Part shown: piece by piece, positions 24,414-32,344 of the stretch
Position numbering within the stretch: the stretch's first letter is position 1
How the letters are laid out: every line of letters starts with the position of its first letter
Assembly: GCA_006226545.1 (NCBI GenBank)
Contig: SBGR01000033.1
Location: 1-64,000, forward strand
Source of the DNA: Bacteroidota bacterium
GTDB lineage: Bacteria; Bacteroidota; Bacteroidia; UBA8524
DNA length: 64,000 nucleotides
Reading direction: 5' to 3'
Translations under genes and position numbers: made by a program
Notes under the pieces: generated by a model
What the model was told of the DNA's origin: nothing
The model's database searches: none
Seen by the model: only the letters and a program-made list of their open reading frames with translations

Positions 24414-24734
24414 ATGGATAGGCTTTCACAAGTATTGAATTTATTGGAAAAAGAACCGGATGATGCGTTCTTAAATCACGCCTTAGCGATGGAGTATTTG
24501 GCGCTGGGTGAAAATGGAAAAGCCATCGCGGCCATGGAGCACTTACTCCATAAAAACCCGGATCATACAGGTACCTATTATCATTTAGGTTACGCGTATT
24601 TGAATGGAGGCGAGAGAGAAAAGGCTATTGCGATTTGGGAAAAGGGCATTGCCGAATGTAAAACGCTCCGCAAACAGCATCATTTAGCCGAATTGCAGAG
24701 CGCCTTAAATGAGCTCATTTTTGAGGACGATTAA
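24414..24734 (+). CDS. small tetratricopeptide-repeat protein
   Basis: A 106-residue all-helical protein with about two TPR units (ALAMEYLALGENGKAIAAME and YYHLGYAYLNGGEREKAI), each showing the usual small-Ala/Gly and Tyr positions. No signal peptide, so probably a cytosolic protein-protein adaptor. It is followed 53 bases on by the LpoB-like lipoprotein gene in the same direction. Partner unknown. Confidence 0.8.
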   Translation: MDRLSQVLNLLEKEPDDAFLNHALAMEYLALGENGKAIAAMEHLLHKNPDHTGTYYHLGYAYLNGGEREKAIAIWEKGIAECKTLRKQHHLAELQSALNELIFEDD

Positions 24735-24787
24735 ACTGTCTAACATTTGGTACAGTAATTGGATATTTAGCGACAAACACAAGCACC

Positions 24788-25378
24788 ATGAAAACAAAAA
24801 CTTTACTTTCTAGCACCTTGGCCCTCGGGCTTATCATCTTAAGTTCATGTGCAACCCGCACTGTAACCCGCATTGATCCGGATAAACAAACCGATGTAAG
24901 CGGAAGATGGAACGATACTGACAATAAAATTGTAGCTGAAGACATGGTAGCCCAGTCGATTGATAAAAACTGGCGCACCGAATTTGAAAAACTGAAAACC
25001 CGCAAACCGGTTGTTATTGTTGGACGAATCAAAAACAATACATCGGAATTCATAGACCCGATTGCCATCATCAAACAAATTGAGAGTGCTTATGTAAACT
25101 CAGGCAAAGTAAGGGTAGTGGCTACAGCTGATGAACGCAAAGAACTTCGTGAAGAGCGTGAAGACCAACAAATCTTTGCATCGGAAGAATCCCGTAAAAA
25201 ATGGGGTAAAGAAAAAGGTGCCGACTTCATGCTTAATGGTGTTTTGTATTCCGTTACCGATGAATACAAGAAAGACAAGATTGTCGCTTACCAAGTCGAC
25301 TTTGAATTGATCGATCTAGAAACCAATGAAAAGGTTTGGATGGGTCAGTCTAAAATCAAAAAAGAAATTAAAAACTAA
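24788..25378 (+). CDS. LpoB-like lipoprotein (penicillin-binding protein activator family)
   Basis: A 196-residue lipoprotein with a lipobox ending LILSSC at Cys21. The mature domain resembles the LpoB/YcfM family (VSGRWNDTDNKIVAEDMVAQS, KPVVIVGRIKNNTSEFID, KGADFMLNGVLYSV, DFELIDLETNEKVW). In E. coli LpoB reaches from the outer membrane to activate PBP1B; a similar role here is inference. It is the first of three close genes (12 bases before the COG3014-like lipoprotein gene), an arrangement also known in Gammaproteobacteria. Confidence 0.85.
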   Translation: MKTKTLLSSTLALGLIILSSCATRTVTRIDPDKQTDVSGRWNDTDNKIVAEDMVAQSIDKNWRTEFEKLKTRKPVVIVGRIKNNTSEFIDPIAIIKQIESAYVNSGKVRVVATADERKELREEREDQQIFASEESRKKWGKEKGADFMLNGVLYSVTDEYKKDKIVAYQVDFELIDLETNEKVWMGQSKIKKEIKN

Positions 25379-25389
25379 GGAATACTGCC

Positions 25390-26811
25390 ATGAAACTCAA
25401 ACCGCTTATTTGGGCTTGTTTGGGTGGCAGTATGCTGTTTCTGATCGCCGCCTGTTCGCAGAAAACCCTGCATCAGGCGGAGATTAATCGCCATCTCTAT
25501 TCCGGCGATGTGAAAGGGGCCTATGCCATCATGAATAAAAATCCCGAGAAATGGGAGAGAGGGAAAAATACCCTGCTCTACTATTTGGAACGGGGCACCT
25601 TGGCTTGGATGCTCGGTGAGCACCAAGAAAGCAAAGACTATTTCATGATGTCGGATTACTTCATTGAAGATTACTACCGCAACTATGCCAATGAAGCTTT
25701 AGCCTTATTCACCAATGATAAAGTGAAAGAATACCGAGGAGAAAACCACGAGCGAATTCTCTTTCACTATTATCAAATGCTCAACTTCATGGACATGGGC
25801 GAAAATGAAAATGCCCTGGTTCAAGCCCGAAGGTTAAACCTGGAGTTAAACCGCCTCAAAGACCGGCATAAAAACAATACGAAAAGGTATAGCCGGGATG
25901 CCTTTGCCTATGTGATGATTGGGCTATGCTTTGAAGCCAATGGGGATGCAGAAAATGCCTTTGTGGCTTACCGCAATGCTGAACGCATTTATTCAGAAGA
26001 TTACCTCACGAATTTTAAAATGGACCCGCCGTCCCAGCTCATTTCGGATTTGCTTCGCCTCGCTTATCAAATGGGGTACAATGCGGATTTGGATCATTTC
26101 CAAAAGAAGTACAAAAGACAATACAACCCACAAACAGATCGAGGGGGAAACTTCGTCTTTTTTTGGAATACAGGTTTGGTATCCATCAAAGAAGAAAACC
26201 GTTTTGAGTTTGTGATACAGAGTGTGAATGGTGATGGTTGGGTTACCTTTTACAACAGCGATTTGGGTTTAAGTATTCCGGTTTACATCAGCGGGAGCAA
26301 TGATCCCAACTCCGGATTCAACGACCTTCGCTTTATTGCAGCTTCATTGCCTAGAATGGTGGGTAGAGGTTCTCTATTCACTTCAGCTACCATCGAATTA
26401 GATTCCAATGCCAAGCAAATTGCAATGAGCCTTGCAGAGCCAGTTAGTGCCATAGCTAATAAAGAATTGAATGATCGCTTTTTAGAAGAAGTGGGAAAAA
26501 TGCTGGCTAGGGTCACCGCAAAGAAGATGGCTGAAATGGCAGCGCGAAAAGAAAGCGAAGGAGCAGGTACCATTATCGGTTTACTTAATTTCTTTACCGA
26601 AAGAGCAGATACCCGCAGCTGGGAGACTTTGCCGGATCAAATTTTCTATACCCGTCAACCTTTAAGCCCGGGTCAGCATCAAGTTAAACTCAACGCAGCC
26701 GGTCCGCAGGCCAACCAACAATTTACCATTCCGGTGAATATGCCGAAATACGGCTATTTCTTTGAGGGTTTTCATACCTTGCAGCCCGCAACGACTGGAT
26801 TAACCCGATGA
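25390..26811 (+). CDS. COG3014-like lipoprotein
   Basis: A 473-residue lipoprotein with a lipobox LIAAC at Cys22. Residues ~30-250 are helical and TPR-like (GTLAWMLGEHQESKDYF, LGMCFEANG-type repeats read here as IGLCFEANGDAENAF), with aromatic-rich repeats. A beta-rich C-terminal part (RQPLSPGQHQVKLNAAGP) follows. It matches what I know as the COG3014 family, found next to LpoB-like genes in several phyla. Function is unproven; a role with LpoB in outer-membrane or peptidoglycan-linked processes is inferred from the neighbour. Its stop overlaps the thioesterase start by four bases. Confidence 0.75.
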   Translation: MKLKPLIWACLGGSMLFLIAACSQKTLHQAEINRHLYSGDVKGAYAIMNKNPEKWERGKNTLLYYLERGTLAWMLGEHQESKDYFMMSDYFIEDYYRNYANEALALFTNDKVKEYRGENHERILFHYYQMLNFMDMGENENALVQARRLNLELNRLKDRHKNNTKRYSRDAFAYVMIGLCFEANGDAENAFVAYRNAERIYSEDYLTNFKMDPPSQLISDLLRLAYQMGYNADLDHFQKKYKRQYNPQTDRGGNFVFFWNTGLVSIKEENRFEFVIQSVNGDGWVTFYNSDLGLSIPVYISGSNDPNSGFNDLRFIAASLPRMVGRGSLFTSATIELDSNAKQIAMSLAEPVSAIANKELNDRFLEEVGKMLARVTAKKMAEMAARKESEGAGTIIGLLNFFTERADTRSWETLPDQIFYTRQPLSPGQHQVKLNAAGPQANQQFTIPVNMPKYGYFFEGFHTLQPATTGLTR

Positions 26812-27269
26812 ATTTAATAGCGAAGAATCCCAACTTTGAATCAGAGGTCAGGGAAAAACTGAAGAAACAATTTTTCATGCACCACTTGGGCATCGATTTG
26901 AGTAAGATTGAGGCCGGCAGAGTGGAGGCTGTAGTGACAATGAAAGATGCCTTAAAACAGCAGAATGGGTTTTTACACGGTGGGGTAACCGCCACCTTAC
27001 ATGATATAGCCGCAGGCTTTGCCGCATTTACCTTGGTTGACGTAGGTGAAGTAGTTGTGACGGCCGATTTAAGGGTATCCTATTTTTACCCGGGTGATGC
27101 CACCAAATACAGAACGGTAGGTTGGGTAGTGAAGCCCGGAAACCTCCTTTATTTTTGCGAAAGCGAAGTTTATGCAGTCTACGAAGACGGTTCAGAGAAA
27201 CTGATATCCAAATCGCAATCAACGATGGCTACCGTTAAAGTCGCCGTGATTGAAGCGAACAGAAAATAA
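26808..27269 (+). CDS. PaaI-family hotdog thioesterase
   Basis: A 153-residue hotdog-fold protein. Visible are the HGGVTATLHDIAAGFAA helix that holds the acyl-CoA site and the strand VVVTADLRVSYFYPG that pairs in the dimer. The group hydrolyses aryl- or medium-chain acyl-CoA; substrate unknown. Last gene of the LpoB/COG3014 cluster, overlapping the previous gene by four bases, with a clean terminator just after it. The functional link to the lipoproteins is not obvious. Confidence 0.87.
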   Translation: MNLIAKNPNFESEVREKLKKQFFMHHLGIDLSKIEAGRVEAVVTMKDALKQQNGFLHGGVTATLHDIAAGFAAFTLVDVGEVVVTADLRVSYFYPGDATKYRTVGWVVKPGNLLYFCESEVYAVYEDGSEKLISKSQSTMATVKVAVIEANRK

Positions 27270-27277
27270 TACTTGCA

Positions 27278-27302
27278 GCCACCTTCGGGTGGCTTTTCTT
27301 TT
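27278..27302 (+). terminator. intrinsic terminator with UUCG tetraloop
   Basis: GCCACC-TTCG-GGTGGC followed by TTTTCTTTT. The stem sequence recurs at 28601-28616. Confidence 0.93.
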
Positions 27303-27315
27303 GGTATTTAATCCA

Positions 27316-28572
27316 TTATCTGACAATACTTACTTTACCGCTTGTTGACTCCTGTCCTGTGCTTATGGTAAAGGTATACAGCCCGTTTTGTAGATCAGAG
27401 GTTGAAATGCTTAGTTCATGTCTGCCGGTTTGAATCTGATTATCTGATACGCTTTTAACTTTCTTTCCTTGCATATCAAAAAGATCAATGGTCACATCCG
27501 CTTTGTCTGAAAGCGAAAAGGCAATTGTCAAGTCGACGTTTGCATGAATCGGATTTGGATAGGCTTGTATGTTGTTTACCGTCTCAAACTTGGTGACGCC
27601 CGTGATATAGGAAATATGAAAACTACAATAAACATGTTCATTGAATTCGAGCCAGGCATTACCCGGAGTGAATTCATTATCCCAATTGAATACAGTATAG
27701 AGACGGTGGGCCGTTCGAATGGTTTGCCCTAGATTGTATGACTGCTCGTAGGTTTTGGACGAGTCTCTCACTATCATTGGAATGAACTGATTCAATTTAT
27801 GGGTAGGCTCAGGTGAACTCCAATCGTGTTGAATGGTATCGCCCGAATTCCACGTATACCCTGGAATAAATCGGTACGAAACAGCGGCTAGTCCATTGGC
27901 TGATATATGTTGCATAGAGCTTAAACCAATTTTCCTTTTCTGGTAGCTGTCGATACCGGTATCTGAAGCAGTTAGTAAATACTGAAAATGCTGCACGTTT
28001 CCTGTTCCAATGCCTAGACTTGGGTTGTACAGAATCCAAGCGGTAGGTTCTACCACCTCATTGTTCTGATTCACGATATTGCCTTTGTATATGGCCTTGT
28101 CGGAATAGAACCGAATATCCAATGTGTCTACTGTTCCGGGTAATTGATGTTTGTACTTGAAGGCAAGTTCAATGGAATCGATGGTATAGGAGTGGTACTC
28201 GGAGAGTATTTCATCGTAATAGAATGACTTAGGATCAAATAGCTGTCCTACATTATGCAGTCCGGTTTGTCCTAAATAAGTCATAGAACTATCGTTTTGA
28301 TACGACTGCACTACGCTTGAATCTGGAAATAGTGTAGCATTCGCTATACTCAGGTATGGCACTCCTCCGTAGGCTGACGAGTTTATAAAGTTATACCACC
28401 GAAAAATCTGCCCGCCACTTTTTGAAGGTGTTCCCCATTGTACAAGAATTGGACTAACAGGTTCTAATATGGCTCCATCCGCTTTCAATAAATCAGACTT
28501 TGAAGTTTGTGCGCTACCGATGCTAAATACGGATGCAAGCATCAGCATAAAAGGTATTCTGATGGTTTTCAT
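27316..28572 (-). CDS. secreted T9SS sorting-domain protein, paralogue of the next gene
   Basis: A 418-residue exported protein with a signal peptide from the ATG at 28572 (MKTIRIPFMLMLASVFSIGSAQ). A start at 28605 would run into the terminator hairpin and is rejected. The mature region has no domain I recognise; it shares many blocks with the adjacent protein (e.g. HNVGQ-FDPKSFYYD, RFIPGY-WNSGDT). The final ~75 residues form a type A sorting domain (AYPNPIHAN ... GLYTFTISTGQ), so it should be placed on the cell surface by the type IX system. Codon choice is ordinary, unlike its highly biased neighbour. Confidence 0.85.
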   Translation of the reverse strand: MKTIRIPFMLMLASVFSIGSAQTSKSDLLKADGAILEPVSPILVQWGTPSKSGGQIFRWYNFINSSAYGGVPYLSIANATLFPDSSVVQSYQNDSSMTYLGQTGLHNVGQLFDPKSFYYDEILSEYHSYTIDSIELAFKYKHQLPGTVDTLDIRFYSDKAIYKGNIVNQNNEVVEPTAWILYNPSLGIGTGNVQHFQYLLTASDTGIDSYQKRKIGLSSMQHISANGLAAVSYRFIPGYTWNSGDTIQHDWSSPEPTHKLNQFIPMIVRDSSKTYEQSYNLGQTIRTAHRLYTVFNWDNEFTPGNAWLEFNEHVYCSFHISYITGVTKFETVNNIQAYPNPIHANVDLTIAFSLSDKADVTIDLFDMQGKKVKSVSDNQIQTGRHELSISTSDLQNGLYTFTISTGQESTSGKVSIVR

Positions 28573-28593
28573 AGGTTCGGTTTTGGTATAGAC

Positions 28594-28620
28594 AAAAAAA
28601 GCCACCCGAAGGTGGCTTTT
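28594..28620 (-). terminator. intrinsic terminator of the upstream T9SS gene
   Basis: GCCACC/GGTGGC stem at 28601-28616 with a T-run on the minus strand. It ends transcripts from 28641-29900 before the second paralogue, so the two genes can be expressed at different levels. Confidence 0.9.
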
Positions 28621-28640
28621 CTATAGGATTAGAATCCAAA

Positions 28641-29900
28641 TTATTTTACTACGCTTACTTTACCGCTAGTAGTTTGCTCACCAGCAGTGATAGTGTATAC
28701 GTATACACCGTTTTGTAAGTCAGAGATATTAGTAGTTGCAGTGTAAGTACCAGCTTCAACGTTAGTGTTCAAGATAGTTCTTACTTTTCTTCCTTGCATG
28801 TCGAACAACTCGATAGTTACGTCAGAAGCGTTAACCATGTTGTACTCGATGTTCAACTCAGCGTTACCGTTGCTAGGGTTAGGGTAAACTTTAGTACCAC
28901 CCAAAGCGTTTACAGATTGAGCGCTTACGTTTGGAGAAGAAATGTGGAATCCACAGTAAACTTGCTCAGTGAAATCGTTCCAAGCATCACCAGGAATGAA
29001 TTCTTCGTCCCAAGAAGTGGTAGTACCGTATCTCTGGAATTTACGAACTGACAAACCGTGGTTGTATGAATCTTCAGCAGTCTTAGAATTGTCGCGCAAT
29101 ACCCAAGCGATGAAGTGGTTCAATTTGTTGGTTGGCTCTGGAGAATCCCAATCGTGTTGAAGGGTATCACCGAAGTTCCAAGCATATCCAGGGATGAAAC
29201 GGTAAGAAACCGCGATCAATTCACCACCGTTGATAAGCAATGGGCTGTTCAAACCTACAGTACGACCTTGGTAAGCAGCGAAACCGGTATCAGTCTCATC
29301 CAATAACAATTGGAAGTTCTGAGTGCTACCAGTACCCATTTCCAAAGCTCTGCTGTACATAATCCAAGCAGTTGGCTCGATAACGTTACCGTTTTGGTCA
29401 ACCAAGTTACCTACACGTACACCAGCACCTGAATAAACACGGATATCAACTGTATCTACAGTACCTGGGATATTGTGCATGTATTTGAAAGCAATCTCGA
29501 TAGAGTCAACAGTGTATTCGTTGTAGTCTGACAAGATTTGATCATAGTAGAATGATTTAGGGTCGAAAACCTGTCCTACGTTATGTAAGCCGGCATAACC
29601 TAATTCAACACCACCGCCTGTAGATCCGTACAATTGTTTAACTGTTGAATCTGGGAAAAGTGAAGCATTAGAAAGTGAAGTGTAGCTGATACCACCGTTA
29701 GAAGATGAGTTAACGAAGTTGTACCATTCTGTAACCGCACCTTTTTTGTTCATAGTGCTGCCTGGTTGTACTTGAAGTGGGCTGTATGGAACAAGGATAG
29801 CTCCATCATTACCTCCATCAACACGAACAGGTGACTGTGCCATGGCAGAGATACCAGTGGCCACACCTACTACAGCTGCGAGTAAAAATCTCTTTTTCAT
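28641..29900 (-). CDS. secreted T9SS sorting-domain protein, strongly codon-biased
   Basis: A 419-residue exported protein: signal peptide (MKKRFLLAAVVGVATGISAMAQ), a ~310-residue mature domain of unknown fold rich in Tyr, Ser and Asn, and a C-terminal type A sorting domain (VYPNPSNGN ... VYVYTITAGEQ). Codons are restricted to a few favoured ones (for example GTT/GTA, GGT, TAC, AAC), in contrast to its paralogue at 27316, which suggests very high expression. It has a good promoter at 29926-29955 and its own terminator. An abundant surface protein is the likely role; whether adhesin, sheath or binding protein cannot be told. Confidence 0.87.
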   Translation of the reverse strand: MKKRFLLAAVVGVATGISAMAQSPVRVDGGNDGAILVPYSPLQVQPGSTMNKKGAVTEWYNFVNSSSNGGISYTSLSNASLFPDSTVKQLYGSTGGGVELGYAGLHNVGQVFDPKSFYYDQILSDYNEYTVDSIEIAFKYMHNIPGTVDTVDIRVYSGAGVRVGNLVDQNGNVIEPTAWIMYSRALEMGTGSTQNFQLLLDETDTGFAAYQGRTVGLNSPLLINGGELIAVSYRFIPGYAWNFGDTLQHDWDSPEPTNKLNHFIAWVLRDNSKTAEDSYNHGLSVRKFQRYGTTTSWDEEFIPGDAWNDFTEQVYCGFHISSPNVSAQSVNALGGTKVYPNPSNGNAELNIEYNMVNASDVTIELFDMQGRKVRTILNTNVEAGTYTATTNISDLQNGVYVYTITAGEQTTSGKVSVVK

Positions 29901-29925
29901 TTGGATGTTTGTAAAAATTTAACCA

Positions 29926-29955
29926 CAAAAATATTAAGATAAACGACAATTCAAG
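29926..29955 (-). promoter_or_regulatory. promoter of the codon-biased T9SS gene
   Basis: On the minus strand CTTG (29952-29955), an 18-base spacer, then TATTTTTG (29926-29933). The leader to the ATG at 29900 would be about 20 bases and AT-rich. Confidence 0.65.
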
Positions 29956-30091
29956 GGTTCGGTTAACAAATTGTTAATGGAACCTGTCGCGCCTACTGCT
30001 TAATACGCGTAAGCGAAGTAAAAGGTTGGAAGCCTCTGAAAATATTTTTTAGCGTTGAATCAGCCTATTCTTTTTGAATAGATATCTTAAT

Positions 30092-30805
30092 TTATAAATC
30101 GCCTAATCGTGGACGAATGACCAGCTCTTCCACATCGGCATGAGGCCCCATACTCCAACAATGAAATACCGTTTCAGCAATATGCTCAGCCGGAATAAAT
30201 CGCTCTGCCGGTAAATCGCTTCCTTGCCAAGAATCGGTATAGGTAGCCCCAGGTAGTATAGCCGTAACCAAGGTATTTTGAGTTTTAAGTTCTTCGCGCA
30301 AAACTTTGGTCATGCCTAAGAGGGCAAACTTGGAGATGCAATACGAACCGCCATTTACATAAGCCATGATACTCGCTGTGGAGCACATGGAGAAAATATG
30401 GCTATGGTCTTTTCGATTTACCATAGCGGGTAAAAGCGCCCTAGTAAGATGATATGCACTGCTTAAATTGGTTTGAATTAATTCTTCAAATACACCGTCT
30501 TCTTCCTCGCTTACCGAACCGGGTTTAAAGATTCCGGCATTGTTCACCAGAATATCGATCGCTTCAAATTCAAAAAGTACTTGCTCTGCAAAAAGCTCCA
30601 CTTCTTCCTTATTCGATACATCACAGGCTATGGCCAAGACCTTTTGTTCCGGGTATTTTTCACTGTATTCGTTCTTTAGCTGATTCAAAACCTTCGCATT
30701 GCGCGCACAAAAGGCTACGTCAAATCCGGCTGCTAAAAATCGCTCTACAATGGCTTTTCCTATTCCCTTGCTTGCGCCGCTTACCACTATATTCTTTCTA
30801 TTCAT
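30092..30805 (-). CDS. short-chain dehydrogenase/reductase
   Basis: A 237-residue classical SDR. It has the cofactor motif SGASKGIG, the NNAGI motif and the catalytic Ser (MCSTAS) with Tyr-x3-Lys (SYCISK). Substrate is unknown; the nearest look is to 3-oxoacyl-ACP reductase/YwfH-type proteins, and NADPH is expected. I chose the ATG at 30805 (MNRKNIVVSG), as the earlier TTG and ATG add only four residues. Monocistronic and divergent from the MlaE-like gene, with 67 bases between starts. Confidence 0.88.
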   Translation of the reverse strand: MNRKNIVVSGASKGIGKAIVERFLAAGFDVAFCARNAKVLNQLKNEYSEKYPEQKVLAIACDVSNKEEVELFAEQVLFEFEAIDILVNNAGIFKPGSVSEEEDGVFEELIQTNLSSAYHLTRALLPAMVNRKDHSHIFSMCSTASIMAYVNGGSYCISKFALLGMTKVLREELKTQNTLVTAILPGATYTDSWQGSDLPAERFIPAEHIAETVFHCWSMGPHADVEELVIRPRLGDL

Positions 30806-30872
30806 CGTCATCTCCAATTCTTCGGAGCCGAAGTTAAAAATTAAGACTTTATATTTACCGCCTTCTTAGAGA

Positions 30873-31610
30873 ATGTTGCTGTTTTATCATTTCGGACGCT
30901 ATCTGCTTTTCTTGAAAAAGATGTTCTCCAAACCGGAGACCTTTTCTATATACGTAAGCAGAACCTTTACAGAGATGGTGGAAATCGGAATCCGATCTCT
31001 TCCCATCGTGGCGATTATCGCTTTATTTTCCGGTGCGGTTTCTACCGTGCAAACGGCCTATCAGCTGGTTTCCGGATTGGTATCCAAAACCATCATTGGC
31101 TCCATTGTGAGCGATACGGTAATCTTAGAATTTGCGCCAACCATCACCTGTTTGGTCTTGGCGGGTAAAGTAGGATCCAGCATCGCATCAGAAATTGGAA
31201 CCATGAAGGTGAGTGAACAGATAGACGCTCTCGAGGTGATGGGCATCAACTCAGCCGGTTACTTGGTGCTCCCAAAAATCATTGCGGGCGTAATCATGGT
31301 TCCATTGCTTATTATCCTAGCGATGTTCCTTGGAATATACGGCGGTATGATGGCGGGCTCTATGGCTGAAATTCTCCCGGTTGAGCAGTTTTTAGAAGGT
31401 GCCCGTTCTACCTTCAAAGGCTTTAACGTTGCCTTCTCCTTGATTAAGGCAACCACCTTCGGTTTCATCATCACCAGTGTTTCCAGTTTTCAAGGTTATT
31501 ATACAGAAGGCGGTGCACTGGAAGTGGGACGATCCTCTACCAACGCAGTGGTATACAGCGCCATCATGATTTTATTTACGGATTACCTCATCGCTCAAAT
31601 ACTCCTCTAA
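30873..31610 (+). CDS. MlaE-family ABC transporter permease
   Basis: A 245-residue inner-membrane permease of the MlaE/YrbE family, which moves phospholipids between membranes. It has about five hydrophobic segments and the family loop EIGTMKVSEQIDALEVMGIN, which docks on the ATPase; the length is standard. Its stop and the MlaF start overlap by one base (TAATG). An MCE-domain (MlaD) gene usually follows in Bacteroidota, but none is here: the next gene, uvrA, converges on mlaF. Confidence 0.92.
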   Translation: MLLFYHFGRYLLFLKKMFSKPETFSIYVSRTFTEMVEIGIRSLPIVAIIALFSGAVSTVQTAYQLVSGLVSKTIIGSIVSDTVILEFAPTITCLVLAGKVGSSIASEIGTMKVSEQIDALEVMGINSAGYLVLPKIIAGVIMVPLLIILAMFLGIYGGMMAGSMAEILPVEQFLEGARSTFKGFNVAFSLIKATTFGFIITSVSSFQGYYTEGGALEVGRSSTNAVVYSAIMILFTDYLIAQILL

Positions 31611-32344
31611 TGATTGAAGTTAAAAACATCAATAAGTCGTTTGGCGAGAAACAGGTGCTTCAAGACATCAGCGCAACCTTTCTTCCGGGTAAGGTGAACG
31701 TGATTATCGGTGCATCCGGTAGCGGTAAGTCAGTCTTGATGAAATGTATGGTTGGATTAGTAGAACCGGATAACGGTCAGATTCTCTATGATCAGCAAGA
31801 TTTTCTGTCGGCCGACTACACTTCCAAAAAAGACATCAGAAAACAAATTGGAATGCTCTTTCAAGGATCGGCTTTGTTCGATTCCCTCACAGCGGAAGAA
31901 AACGTGGCTTTCCCGCTTAAGATGTTCTCCAATATGAGCAAACAAGAACAGAAGGAAAGAGTGGATTTCTGCTTGCACCGTGTTAACTTGGATCACGCGC
32001 ATAAGCTTTTTCCTTCAGAGATTTCAGGGGGTATGAAGAAGAGGGTAGGTATCGCTCGTGCCATCGCTCTTAACCCGAAATACCTGTTTTGTGATGAGCC
32101 AAACTCCGGACTAGATCCGGTTACCTCGCGTGTAATTGATAATTTAATTGAAGAGATTACCGATGAGTTTAATATCACCACCATCATGAACTCGCACGAT
32201 ATGAAGACCTTATTTGATATAGGCGATCACGTTACGTTCATCTACAAGGGCAAACTGGCCTTTGAAGGGAATATTGAGGATTTCAGAAAAGATACCAGCG
32301 AAGAAATCTCCGAGTTTTTAAGCGCTTCGTATTTTCAGCGTTAG
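31610..32344 (+). CDS. MlaF-family ABC transporter ATP-binding protein
   Basis: A 244-residue ATPase partner of the permease just upstream. Walker A GASGSGKS, the signature motif EISGGMKKRVGIARA, Walker B YLFCDEPNSGLDP and a switch His (NSHDMKT) are all intact, so it should power lipid transport for outer-membrane asymmetry. Its last four bases overlap the end of the convergent uvrA gene. The substrate-binding MCE subunit must be encoded elsewhere. Confidence 0.93.
   Translation: MIEVKNINKSFGEKQVLQDISATFLPGKVNVIIGASGSGKSVLMKCMVGLVEPDNGQILYDQQDFLSADYTSKKDIRKQIGMLFQGSALFDSLTAEENVAFPLKMFSNMSKQEQKERVDFCLHRVNLDHAHKLFPSEISGGMKKRVGIARAIALNPKYLFCDEPNSGLDPVTSRVIDNLIEEITDEFNITTIMNSHDMKTLFDIGDHVTFIYKGKLAFEGNIEDFRKDTSEEISEFLSASYFQR

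Noticed and set aside
28573-28605. Start of the T9SS paralogue at 28605
   Set aside because: The extra 11 codons fall in the terminator hairpin of the neighbouring gene and precede a perfect signal peptide at 28572.
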